The notes under the pieces were generated by a model. The model was not told the DNA's origin. It saw only the letters and a program-made list of their open reading frames with translations, and did not search any database. A stretch of DNA of 64,000 bases from Pyrinomonadaceae bacterium (lineage in GTDB: Bacteria; Acidobacteriota; Blastocatellia; Pyrinomonadales; Pyrinomonadaceae). Positions within the stretch are counted from its first letter, which is position 1, and each line of letters opens with the position of its first letter. A program made the position numbers and the translations under genes. The DNA lies in NCBI GenBank assembly GCA_030841085.1, contig JAVEDP010000023.1, forward strand, positions 1-64,000, written 5' to 3'. Below are positions 38,512-48,639 of this stretch, piece by piece.

Positions 38512-39438
38512 TCAAAAACCTGGGTTTGTACTGGGGTCGGAATCTGGCGGCACGCCGCCCCCGGAGCCGATAAAATTGGTCTCGGTCGTTGCCGAGAGTT
38601 TGACTAACGAATCCAGAGTGCCAATATCATGCCACCCGAAATCGCCCGGAACGACAACCGCATTCTCAGTCGTTTGCAGCACCGTGTGTTCAATACTAAA
38701 CGGCTGAAGATCGTAGAAAGCATTGAGGCCACCTGTTTCAAGGAGTCGAACGGTTTTTGGAACGACTCTCCTTAGTTCCTGGAGCAGCACATCCACTCGG
38801 GATATGAGAATTCCACTATTCCAATAATAATCACCGCTGTTGACTAGTTGGTTGGCTAATTGCAGCATCGGTTTTTCTATATACGCTTGAACGCGATGCG
38901 CCTCTATTTCCTTTGATGAGGTTACGATCTCGGCCTTTTTTATGTAGCCATATTCGGTTGAAGCATAAGTTGGTGCTACTCCGATCAGGATAATCTGTTT
39001 TGTTTGAGCGGCGAGCTCTATTGCCGAAGATACAACTCCGTGAAATGCGTTTTCATTTTCTATCCAGTGATCTGACGGAGTGAATAACATAACCTGGCTC
39101 ATTGGGTGGCCCTCAGCAACCTCCAGGGTTGCCCATACAATCGAAGGGCCGGTGCCTCTGCCGACCGGTTCAAGAATCAGATTTGTGGGCGGGAGCTGCG
39201 GCAGTTGTCGCTTCACCTCATCGCGAAACCTTTCTCCGCTAACTATCCAGAGTGACCGAACGTTTGGAATCTCTGAAACCCTTTTCGCAGTTGCTTGAAG
39301 CAAACTCTGGTCTTTCAGTATCAGGTTGAGGAATTGCTTTGGACGCTCATCACGAGTAACAGGCCGCATTCGTTGCCCCATGCCTCCGGCGAGAATTAAT
39401 GCTATGGCGGCTCTATCTGAGCGGTGTGCGACTCCCAT
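38512..39438 (-). CDS. Mannose-1-phosphate guanylyltransferase-like nucleotidyltransferase
   Basis: ALILAGGMGQRMRPVTRDERPKQFL; FTPSDHWI; AYIEKP; YYWNSGILISRVDVLL. Confidence 0.88.
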   Translation of the reverse strand: MGVAHRSDRAAIALILAGGMGQRMRPVTRDERPKQFLNLILKDQSLLQATAKRVSEIPNVRSLWIVSGERFRDEVKRQLPQLPPTNLILEPVGRGTGPSIVWATLEVAEGHPMSQVMLFTPSDHWIENENAFHGVVSSAIELAAQTKQIILIGVAPTYASTEYGYIKKAEIVTSSKEIEAHRVQAYIEKPMLQLANQLVNSGDYYWNSGILISRVDVLLQELRRVVPKTVRLLETGGLNAFYDLQPFSIEHTVLQTTENAVVVPGDFGWHDIGTLDSLVKLSATTETNFIGSGGGVPPDSDPSTNPGF

Positions 39439-39688
39439 AAAGGACTGAATTCATTCGGTCGAGGAGAAAAAATTCAATAAAGGTCCGGGGGACACAACAT
39501 GCAATTCAATCTAGATCACTCATCTAATCTGTGCAACCAGAGCCCGTCGGATTGGAAGCAAAGAAGTTATCGAACGCTTTCAGAGTACAGCTCTCCCAGC
39601 CACGTTACGTCCTGCGACATCCGATTTATGGTCGCCGTTCGTAATTACATCGACCAAGCTCTAAAATAGATTTGACGAGGTTGAAGTT

Positions 39689-40276
39689 ATGAACAGACGT
39701 TATTTTCTTTCAACGGTAGGCGCGGTGGCCGGGTTTGCTGCGTTTTCGAAATTTACCGGTCTGGCGGGAGCGTTGCTGCCGGCGGGCAATCATGATGCGA
39801 ATGGAATTCCGGCCGTGGCGGGAAATGTTTCGACTGGAAATGCGGTTGCGAATGCTAATGACGGAACGGCCAAAGCTAAAGGAATCAAAAAAGTGATCAA
39901 GACAGATGCGGAGTGGAAACAGATTCTTACTCCTGACCAGTACAGCGTGGCGCGGGAGAAGGGAACGGAGAGACCTTTCTCAAGTCCGCTCAATGACATT
40001 CATGACAACGGCATCTTCGAATGCGTGGCGTGTGGGTTGCCGGTGTTTAGTTCCAAAGCAAAGTTTGATTCCGGCACTGGCTGGCCGAGTTTCTACGAGC
40101 CGATTGATAAAGAGAGCGTGACGGAAGTGGTTGATAAGAGTCTGTTCGAAACGCGCACCGAAGTTTTGTGCGCGCGTTGCGACTCGCACCTCGGGCATGT
40201 GTTCGAAGATGGGCCAATGCCGACTGGGTTGCGGTATTGCATGAACGGTGTGGCGCTGAAGTTCGTGAAATCGTGA
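39689..40276 (+). CDS. msrB: Exported peptide-methionine (R)-S-oxide reductase
   Basis: N-terminal signal/Tat-like segment; CVACGLPVFSSKAKFDSGTGWPSFYEPI; CDSHLGHVFEDGPMPTGLRYCMNGVAL. Confidence 0.95.
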   Translation: MNRRYFLSTVGAVAGFAAFSKFTGLAGALLPAGNHDANGIPAVAGNVSTGNAVANANDGTAKAKGIKKVIKTDAEWKQILTPDQYSVAREKGTERPFSSPLNDIHDNGIFECVACGLPVFSSKAKFDSGTGWPSFYEPIDKESVTEVVDKSLFETRTEVLCARCDSHLGHVFEDGPMPTGLRYCMNGVALKFVKS

Positions 40277-40292
40277 ATCGTGAATGGGTTGA

Positions 40293-40349
40293 GTGGCATA
40301 GACTTTAGTCTGTGGCTGTCGGGGTGACACAGACTGAAGTCTATGCCAC
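40293..40349. repeat. REP-like hairpin (copy 4), preceded by GAATCGT heptamers
   Basis: gtggcatagactttagtctgtg ... cacagactgaagtctatgccac. Confidence 0.95.
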
Positions 40350-40356
40350 TTGCGGA

Positions 40357-40508
40357 AACGGCTGTGCCGTCTGATGTGCGGAAGGGCTGTGCCCTTCCGT
40401 ACCGACTCTCGCAAATTGGGCTGCGCCCTAAACTGGGCGTAGCCCAAATTCATTTTAGAAGTTACCGGAAGGCCATAGGCCTTCCGCACATCAGGCGGCA
40501 TAGCCGTG
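40357..40508. repeat. Compound palindromic element (copy 3)
   Basis: acggctgtgccgtctgatgtgcggaagggctgtgcccttccg ... cggaaggccataggccttccgcacatcaggcggcatagccgt. Confidence 0.93.
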
Positions 40509-40585
40509 GGAGGCACGGTCAGAGACACGACGAGTCGCGTCTAACGGCGCGAGTCTTTGTTAACATTCTGATCCTCCGGAACGAA

Positions 40586-40720
40586 GAGCGGGGGCAAGCC
40601 CATCTTCCCAACCCGCAAATTAACCAGTCTTGAATGTTGAATTTGAGGGGTTCGAATATGAAGATTGCGAAGAGCGGGGGCAAGCCCGCCTTCCCAACCT
40701 GCAATTTAGTCTGTCTTGAA
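40586..40720. repeat. Two copies of 'gcgggggcaagcccNccttcccaaccYgcaa' element
   Basis: 40586-40636 and 40673-40720; related copies at 1650-1694 and 41870-41900. Confidence 0.85.
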
Positions 40721-40904
40721 TTCTAAATGCTTGGGCGATTCGGACAATTGCGATAACTTTCGACGGCTGCGCTGCGGCAAACCCACGCGCACCGACCGGA
40801 TCCGCACATCGCTATGCATTTTTTGAATGAACAACTGAACGCGGATTGTCGTAGTTGAACAACGACCGTTGATGAACGACAATTACGCTTTGACGTACTC
40901 GCTA

Positions 40905-40950
40905 CTGACAACTGACAACTGACAACTGACAACTGACTACTTACCACTGA
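40905..40950. repeat. Heptamer array (ACTGACA)n
   Basis: actgaca actgaca actgaca actgaca actgact acttacc actgacc. Confidence 0.93.
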
Positions 40951-40962
40951 CCAGCGCAAACT

Positions 40963-41610
40963 ATGTTCTGTCCCCAATGCGGCACTGAATCATCCTCGGA
41001 CCTGCAGTATTGCCGATCCTGTGGCGCCAATCTGAAGGTGATTGGCAAAGCCGTTTCGCTTAGCGAGGCCATCGCGCGCAGCGATCGCGGGCCATTGCCG
41101 AAAATCAAAGAGATGATGAAGAGCCTGAAGATGGAACAGGTGTCCGATGAAATTTCAGGCGCGCTCGAGCAAATGAAACAAGAGATGATGAGGGACTCGG
41201 GTTCACTTGCGAAAATAAAAACCTGGGGTAGCGAGCGACTTGAAAAAAAAGAGAAGACCGCGCGCCAACGCCGGGAGGGGCATATTGTTCACGGAGTGGT
41301 TTCGCTCTTCAGCGGAGTTGGCCTGATGATCTTCCTCTACTTTCTTTCGGCCGCTCTCGTTTTGAAACTACCGCCAGATATTGTCGCCCAGGCCCCTTTT
41401 GAGATTCCTTCGGTCGTTCACGTCATTTGGCTGGTGGGGTTGATTCCGGCACTCACGGGCATTGGCCGCATCCTCGCAGGACTAACGATCCGGTCTGAAG
41501 CAATAGCGCCGATTGAGATTCCCAAATCGCCAGAAACAAACGAGCTTCCTCCTAGTTATGGACATGCGAGCGTGACTGAACGCACCACGAACCTGCTGTC
41601 GAAATCGTAA
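40963..41610 (+). CDS. Zinc-ribbon domain-containing membrane protein
   Basis: MFCPQCGTESSSDLQYCRSCGANL plus two TM segments. Confidence 0.8.
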   Translation: MFCPQCGTESSSDLQYCRSCGANLKVIGKAVSLSEAIARSDRGPLPKIKEMMKSLKMEQVSDEISGALEQMKQEMMRDSGSLAKIKTWGSERLEKKEKTARQRREGHIVHGVVSLFSGVGLMIFLYFLSAALVLKLPPDIVAQAPFEIPSVVHVIWLVGLIPALTGIGRILAGLTIRSEAIAPIEIPKSPETNELPPSYGHASVTERTTNLLSKS

Positions 41611-41752
41611 ATCGTGAATCGTAAATAGAAGTGGCATAGACTTCAGTCTGTGTCAGCCTGGCTGGCATGAACATCGGGCTGAAACCTTTACCGCTGCAGC
41701 CACCGACTAAAGTCCATGCCACTCCGACCTCTGAATCGTAAATCGTGAATAG
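41604..41752. repeat. GAATCGT heptamers flanking a REP-like hairpin (copy 5)
   Basis: gaaatcgtaaatcgtgaatcgtaaat; gtggcatagacttcagtctgtg ... ccgactaaagtccatgccac; gaatcgtaaatcgtgaat. Confidence 0.85.
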
Positions 41753-41984
41753 ATGAAGAAGCGGCCTCGGTAAGAGCCGGATGTTTATAAAACAGGATGA
41801 CGATCAAGAGTTTCGCGAGTTTTTGTTCGTAGCCACAAGCTACAACGTTTGTTTCTCCGGAACGACGGCGGGGGCAAGCCGCCCTTCCCGACCTGAAAAA
41901 TATTGAACCTTCATTCTTGCTATCTGGCATTCTTTTTAAATGACGGATGCGTTCGTTCTCCAACGTTACGTGTATCCCATCCAA

Positions 41985-42100
41985 AATATATCCTGCATTT
42001 GACATATACGGGACAGCCGCGTAACGTGGTGGCGAACCGAGTCCAGCTTACTCCCTTCTCAGCACCAATCTGGATCTTCCAGATCAACTGATAATCCACA
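41985..42100 (+). promoter_or_regulatory. Conserved promoter-leader element, copy 1 (upstream of groES)
   Basis: TTGACA 41999-42004, N17, TAACGT 42022-42027; cgaaccgagtccagcttactcccttctcagc; ATCTGGA-TCT-TCCAGAT hairpin 42068-42084. Confidence 0.75.
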
Positions 42101-42149
42101 GCTCACTTACAAAGAAGTTCAGGGCGTCGTGCGTCGCCACCTCAGTCGG

Positions 42150-42180
42150 CAGATAGCAGTCGGCAGACGGCAGGCAGCAA
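42150..42180. repeat. Heptamer array (AGTCGGC/AGATAGC/AGACGGC)
   Basis: agtcggcagatagcagtcggcagacggcaggcagc. Confidence 0.85.
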
Positions 42181-42204
42181 AGCCGAAGGAAAAACAATCA
42201 GATT

Positions 42205-42534
42205 ATGACAACGAACATTACACCTCTACATGACCGCGTGATCGTGAAGCGCATTGACGAAGGCGAACAAATCCGCGGCGGCATCATCATCCCCGACAGC
42301 GCGAAAGAAAAGCCTCAGGAGGGCGAAGTAATCGCGGCCGGCGAAGGGAAATATAAGGAAGACGGAACGCGCCAGCCCCTCGATGTTAAAAAAGGCGACC
42401 GCGTCCTGTTTGGCAAATACAGCAGCTCGGAAATCAAGATCGACGGTGAAGAGCTTTTGATCATGCGCGAGGACGAGATTCTGGGAATCATCGCACGCGC
42501 TGGTGCGGCTGCCGGCGGGAAAAAAGGCAAGTAG
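42205..42534 (+). CDS. groES: Co-chaperonin GroES
   Basis: [42 protein letters not shown]. Confidence 0.97.
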   Translation: MTTNITPLHDRVIVKRIDEGEQIRGGIIIPDSAKEKPQEGEVIAAGEGKYKEDGTRQPLDVKKGDRVLFGKYSSSEIKIDGEELLIMREDEILGIIARAGAAAGGKKGK

Positions 42535-42545
42535 GTTCTGAGTAA

Positions 42546-44339
<1,794 letters not shown>

Positions 44340-44377
44340 TTCCCCCAACTTCCTTTGCAGCATTGGGAAGTAATAAG

Positions 44378-44413
44378 AGCCTCCGGCGGAAATTTCGCCG
44401 GGGGCTTTTTTTG
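44378..44413 (+). terminator. Rho-independent terminator of groEL
   Basis: gcctccggcggaaatttcgccgggggcttttttt. Confidence 0.92.
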
Positions 44414-44491
44414 TTGCGGCCCCCAATGCCATAAACGTCGAACTCTATTAGGAGTCAAAGTCTCTTAGAACAATTTCCCATTGCCTGCAAC

Positions 44492-44646
44492 GTTACGGCT
44501 ATGCCGCCTGATGTGCGGAAGGGCTCGGCCCTTCCGATCGGCCTTAAAAAATTTGGGCTACGCCCTCTATTGGGGCGTAGCCCCGAAGTCATCTTGCCGG
44601 CACCGGAAGGGCCGAGCCCTTCCGCACATCAGACGGCATAGCCGGG
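44492..44646. repeat. Compound palindromic element (copy 4)
   Basis: acggctatgccgcctgatgtgcggaagggctcggcccttccg ... cggaagggccgagcccttccgcacatcagacggcatagccg. Confidence 0.95.
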
Positions 44647-44817
44647 GACGTAGAGCAGAGAGGCCGCTCTTGATGCGCTCTTGGCAGGAGGGAGGAGCTA
44701 CCAAAATGCAACAGCGCCGCAAACTGATCGCACTTCTTTATTCACCTTCCGGCATCAACGTCGCAACAAATCATGATGTCAAAGCTACTAAGATCTGAGG
44801 TGTTCAGGAGGTTAACT

Positions 44818-45117
44818 ATGAACCCGAACCTGTTTCGCAAAATCGTGGGATTGATTCTGGCGGCATTACTTTTGACGAGTATTCTTTTATTGGCGGGGAC
44901 AACAGCGGCGGCCCAGCGACGCTCACGGCCGCATCATCGACGGAGCGCCTTCATAGTGCGACCGGTCGCTTTCGAACCGACTCGTACCGTTCAACCGATT
45001 CGTCCGTTCTCAACCTTTGGTCCATTCGGCCGACCTTACCATCCGTATTTCGATCCTTACGGCAGTTATGATCACCACACCTTCTATCGCCATTCGTTCG
45101 GCAAGCGGAAGAGGTAA
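44818..45117 (+). CDS. Small secreted hypothetical protein
   Basis: SD 'aggaggttaact' before ATG 44818; signal peptide; His/Arg/Pro-rich tail. Confidence 0.6.
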   Translation: MNPNLFRKIVGLILAALLLTSILLLAGTTAAAQRRSRPHHRRSAFIVRPVAFEPTRTVQPIRPFSTFGPFGRPYHPYFDPYGSYDHHTFYRHSFGKRKR

Positions 45118-45154
45118 CTTCTACACCTGAGCGACGCTTCGGCGTATCTCTCGG

Positions 45155-45454
45155 TTAATTCCGGCGACTTTTCCAGGCATCGGGATGCCGATGTTGGTGA
45201 AGTACGGCGACTACTGTAATCACGTTGTCATCGTTGAGAAAATAAACTGAGTACGGAAAGCTCTTCAGGAGTGCGCGGCGGATTGATTCATCCCCCGAAG
45301 GAAATCGAAGAGGACTACTCCGTATGTGCTGCAGTGATGTTCGAACCTCGCCAATGAACCGAAGACCAAGCCCAGGCTCACGGCTGTCATACCAAAGCGC
45401 CGCATCTCTGACATCGGTTTGCGCATTCGGCCCGACGAAGGTGCGCGGCTTCAT
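45155..45454 (-). CDS. RelE/ParE family toxin (TA pair 1)
   Basis: DVRDAALWYDSREPGLGLRFIGEVRTSLQHI...SFPYSVYFLNDDNVITVVAVLHQHRHPDAWKSR. Confidence 0.88.
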   Translation of the reverse strand: MKPRTFVGPNAQTDVRDAALWYDSREPGLGLRFIGEVRTSLQHIRSSPLRFPSGDESIRRALLKSFPYSVYFLNDDNVITVVAVLHQHRHPDAWKSRRN

Positions 45455-45699
45455 TATTCTTTCGGGCGTAGTAATTCTTCGGTAAGATTCTGTTCAAACT
45501 CGTCCCACGACTTTGCTTCATCGGGGTTGGCATGGTAGGACGCCAATCGTTCGCGCAAGATCCTCTTATGCCAGTCAGGGACGGGTACCTGTTCCGGCTG
45601 TGCCGCAATGTGGTCCCAAAGAGATTGCACGTAATCAATCTGCTCTTCGACTGTGAGACTTTCAAATCCGGGCGGCGGCACTGGCAACAATTGAGACAT
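45454..45699 (-). CDS. Addiction-module antitoxin (TA pair 1)
   Basis: LTVEEQIDYVQSLWDHIAAQPEQVPVPDWHKRILRERLASYHANPDEAKSWDEF. Confidence 0.85.
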   Translation of the reverse strand: MSQLLPVPPPGFESLTVEEQIDYVQSLWDHIAAQPEQVPVPDWHKRILRERLASYHANPDEAKSWDEFEQNLTEELLRPKE

Positions 45700-45741
45700 A
45701 TAAACTCCTTGCGAAGCGAATTATATCATGCAGTCTGAGGC

Positions 45742-46398
45742 TCAGTGACCTCGCAGCAATTGGTAATAGCCTGTAATGCCGTTGAGCACGTATTGCACGG
45801 CGAGCGCCGCGAGCACGATTCCCATCACCCGCGTGGCGATGTGAACGCCGCCTTCACCGACCAAACCAATCAAGCGCGCGCCCAGGTAAAGCACCACGAA
45901 TGAAACCAGGAAAACGATGCCGATGGCCACGCCGATCGCAATCAACTTTTGCGTGTCGCCGCCGGCCTGCGAAGTCAGCAGCAGGATGGTGGCAATCGTG
46001 CCGGGGCCGGACAGCATCGGCATCGCCAAAGGGAAGACAGAAATATCTTCGCCTACCGATCCCTGTTCTTTTGGTTCAGGCGATTGCAAGCCGCCGCGAT
46101 GTCCAAACAACATCGGCATCGCCGCGACGAAGAGAAGTATTCCACCGCTAATCGAAAACGCATGGACCGTCACGCCGAGATACGCAAGCACGGCGCGGCC
46201 GGCTATCAGAAAAAATATCGCCACGCCAAACGCGATGAGAACGGCGCGTATTAAGATTTTCCGCCGTCGCGCGGGCTGCTCGCTGCTCGTCAGCGCGACG
46301 TAGATCGGCACCACGCCCGGGGGGTCGACGACAACCAGCAGCGTCACAAAAGCCGCCAGACCGAACCTCATGAGATCCTGATCCATAGATGACAGCAT
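45742..46398 (-). CDS. MarC family membrane protein
   Basis: VDPPGVVPIYVALTS; ISGGILLFVAAMPMLFG; PLAMPMLSGPGTIATILLL. Confidence 0.9.
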   Translation of the reverse strand: MLSSMDQDLMRFGLAAFVTLLVVVDPPGVVPIYVALTSSEQPARRRKILIRAVLIAFGVAIFFLIAGRAVLAYLGVTVHAFSISGGILLFVAAMPMLFGHRGGLQSPEPKEQGSVGEDISVFPLAMPMLSGPGTIATILLLTSQAGGDTQKLIAIGVAIGIVFLVSFVVLYLGARLIGLVGEGGVHIATRVMGIVLAALAVQYVLNGITGYYQLLRGH

Positions 46399-46508
46399 AG
46401 TACAGAACCGCGCTCGGCCCTGGAAGTGCCTCCATTAAGAGCTGAATGTTTATAGAATTAAGCTGGTACGGCGAATCTTTACTTTAGATGTCATGGACGA
46501 CGTCGGTT

Positions 46509-46650
46509 TCGGCTTTGCCGCCTGATGTGCGGCGGTGGCTATGCCCCGCCGACAGCAGCCAGATTAATTCCGAGGGCTGTGCCCCTCGTCCGGGCTTGGC
46601 CCTTCGGATTGACTACGCCAAAGCCCGCACCAAGGGCGTAGCCCAAAATG
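46509..46650. repeat. Compound palindromic element (copy 5, only one outer arm intact)
   Basis: tttcggctttgccgcctgatgtgcggcggtggctatgccccgccgacagcagccagattaattcc. Confidence 0.82.
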
Positions 46651-46713
46651 TAAAAGGCAGCCCGCAGACTCTTCGCGATACGCTTTGTAAGGCGTTATGC
46701 TTTGTCTTCCAGA

Positions 46714-47100
46714 ATGAAAAAACTCGACTCGCGACAATGGTTGGTGGTCCTGGCGTTTGCGCTGGTTGTATCGTTCACCGGCTTCTTTGCGGTGCGCACG
46801 GTGCGGCGCGCCATCTACTGGCATTATCACCAGGACGAACCAATTCGACCCTGGATGAATCTTGGTTACATTGCGCATTCGTACAGCGTGCCGCCTTGGG
46901 TTTTGCATCAGGCGCTCGGCTTGCCTCTCCAACCTGATCGCCGGCCAATCAGAGAAATTGCGCGCGCGCAGAACCGCTCAGTTGATGAAGTGATTGACAA
47001 GCTGCAAGACGCCATTGTTCATTCGCGTCCGCCTTACCCACCTCCTGGTCCGCCGCCGCCTTCTTTCGATAAGGGCCCAAACCTGGGGCGGTCGCCATGA
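46714..47100 (+). CDS. Hypothetical membrane-anchored protein
   Basis: N-terminal TM; conserved-looking WMNLGYIAHSYSVPPWVLHQALGLP; ATGA overlap with DedA gene. Confidence 0.7.
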   Translation: MKKLDSRQWLVVLAFALVVSFTGFFAVRTVRRAIYWHYHQDEPIRPWMNLGYIAHSYSVPPWVLHQALGLPLQPDRRPIREIARAQNRSVDEVIDKLQDAIVHSRPPYPPPGPPPPSFDKGPNLGRSP

Positions 47101-47711
47101 ACTTAACCGATCAAGTGCTGGCGGCGCTGTTGACGCACGGCCTGCCGGTTCTCTTTGGCGTGATCTTAATTTGCTCAGTCGGCATTCCTTTCCCCATTAG
47201 TTTAATGCTGGTGGCGGCGGGTTCGTTTGTCGAACAGGGCGAGATGAAACTGTGGCAGGTGATTGCGGCCGCGAGTCTGGGCGCGGTGTTAGGCGATCAA
47301 ATTGGTTATGGCCTGTCCCGTTGGGGTGGCCGTCGTTTCGTCGATCGAATGGGTCGCCGAATCGGGGCCCAAAACAAAATCAAAGAAGCTGAGGCGCTAA
47401 CTAAACGATGGAGCGGCGCTGGAATTTTTCTAAGCCGCTGGTTAATCACCGCGCTTGGTCCATGGGTAAATGTTGCCAGCGGAATTGCGCGCTATCCGTG
47501 GCGACGCTTTCTGTTTTGGGATGTGCTCGGTGAAGTGCTTTGGGTCGCCCTCTACGTCGGGCTCGGATACGTGTTCAGTAACCGCGTGCAGTACCTGGCT
47601 GAAATATTAGGAAACCTTGGCTGGGTGATTGTTGGTCTGATTCTGGCGGTTATTCTCGGTTGGCAGTTAGTACGATATGTTCGTCCAAAGGCAGAAGCTG
47701 CGCAGGGCTAA
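47097..47711 (+). CDS. DedA family membrane protein
   Basis: GIPFPISLMLVAAGSFVEQGEMKLWQVIAAASLGAVLGDQIGYGLSRWGGRRFVDRMG. Confidence 0.9.
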   Translation: MNLTDQVLAALLTHGLPVLFGVILICSVGIPFPISLMLVAAGSFVEQGEMKLWQVIAAASLGAVLGDQIGYGLSRWGGRRFVDRMGRRIGAQNKIKEAEALTKRWSGAGIFLSRWLITALGPWVNVASGIARYPWRRFLFWDVLGEVLWVALYVGLGYVFSNRVQYLAEILGNLGWVIVGLILAVILGWQLVRYVRPKAEAAQG

Positions 47712-47787
47712 ATGACCACAAGTGCAGCGCTCGGTGGTGGAGAAAACTTTATTGGTTAGCACGCCTTCTGCTATCCTTCTCATCATC

Positions 47788-48021
47788 ATGAGCAACAACT
47801 TAGACGAACTCACGGCCGATGCGATGAAACTCCCGCTGAGAGATCGTGTGCAACTTGCGCAGCGGCTGGTTTCAAGCATTGACGACGAGGTCGAAACTGA
47901 TACGGAAGCATTGTGGTTTGCAGAAGCTGAGCGACGGCTCGAAGAACTGCGCAGTGGAAGTGTTGAAGGTATTGACTCGGATGAAGCATTTCGAACCGCG
48001 CGCGAGTTCCTCAAGGGATGA
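47788..48021 (+). CDS. Addiction-module antitoxin (TA pair 2)
   Basis: MSNNLDELTADAMKLPLRDRVQLAQRLVSSIDDE...LWFAEAERRLEELRSGSVEGIDSDEAF. Confidence 0.87.
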   Translation: MSNNLDELTADAMKLPLRDRVQLAQRLVSSIDDEVETDTEALWFAEAERRLEELRSGSVEGIDSDEAFRTAREFLKG

Positions 48022-48311
48022 AGGCAATTTTTCATCCAGAAGCGCATCAGGAAATGATCGAGTCGGCGCGTTTCTACGAGGAAAAATCTAGAGGTCTGGG
48101 CGCCGACTTTCTCACAGTAGTGGAAAACACAACCCGCCGGATCGAGCAAAATCCTGAAGCAGGAACAATCGAGCGAGCGAGTATTCGCAAGCGGCTTGTG
48201 CCCGGTTTCCCGTTCACAATTCTTTACGAAATACAGCTCGATCGAATTTTCCTCGCTGCCGTTATGCACCAACAACGACGGCCTGGTTATTGGAAGACGC
48301 GCTTGGAATAG
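48018..48311 (+). CDS. RelE/ParE family toxin (TA pair 2)
   Basis: FHPEAHQEMIESARFYEEKSRGLGADFLTVVENTTRRIEQNPEAGT...GFPFTILYEIQLDRIFLAAVMHQQRRPGYWKTR. Confidence 0.9.
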   Translation: MKAIFHPEAHQEMIESARFYEEKSRGLGADFLTVVENTTRRIEQNPEAGTIERASIRKRLVPGFPFTILYEIQLDRIFLAAVMHQQRRPGYWKTRLE

Positions 48312-48339
48312 AGCGCTTTTCAAAAGTATTCCCGATCCA

Positions 48340-48460
48340 AACTATATCCTGCATTTGACATATGGGGAGGCTTCGCGTAGGGTGGGTGTCGAACCGAGTT
48401 CAGCTTACTCCGCTCTCAGCTCCTCTGGCACTTTCCAGATCACCTGATAAATTCAACAAG
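48340..48460 (+). promoter_or_regulatory. Conserved promoter-leader element, copy 2 (upstream of RRM protein)
   Basis: TTGACA 48355-48360, N17, TAGGGT 48378-48383; cgaaccgagttcagcttactccgctctcagc; TCTGG...CCAGA hairpin 48424-48439. Confidence 0.75.
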
Positions 48461-48639
48461 CTCAAGTTCAAGAAGTTCCAAAGTGTCTATCTATCAGTCT
48501 GAGGCGGTCCCACGCCAGAGATGAGCACAGTGCTTGCCGCGATCGGCAATGCAACCCTCAAATCTGACGGGCCTCCAATGAAAATGCATCGGCTGGATTC
48601 CGTGGCTTCTGTTCCCAAAGGGGAAAGGTAAAAGAAAAA

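Noticed and set aside
42100-42204. CIRCE (HrcA) operator at groES
   Set aside because: No TTAGCACTC-N9-GAGTGCTAA or close variant found.
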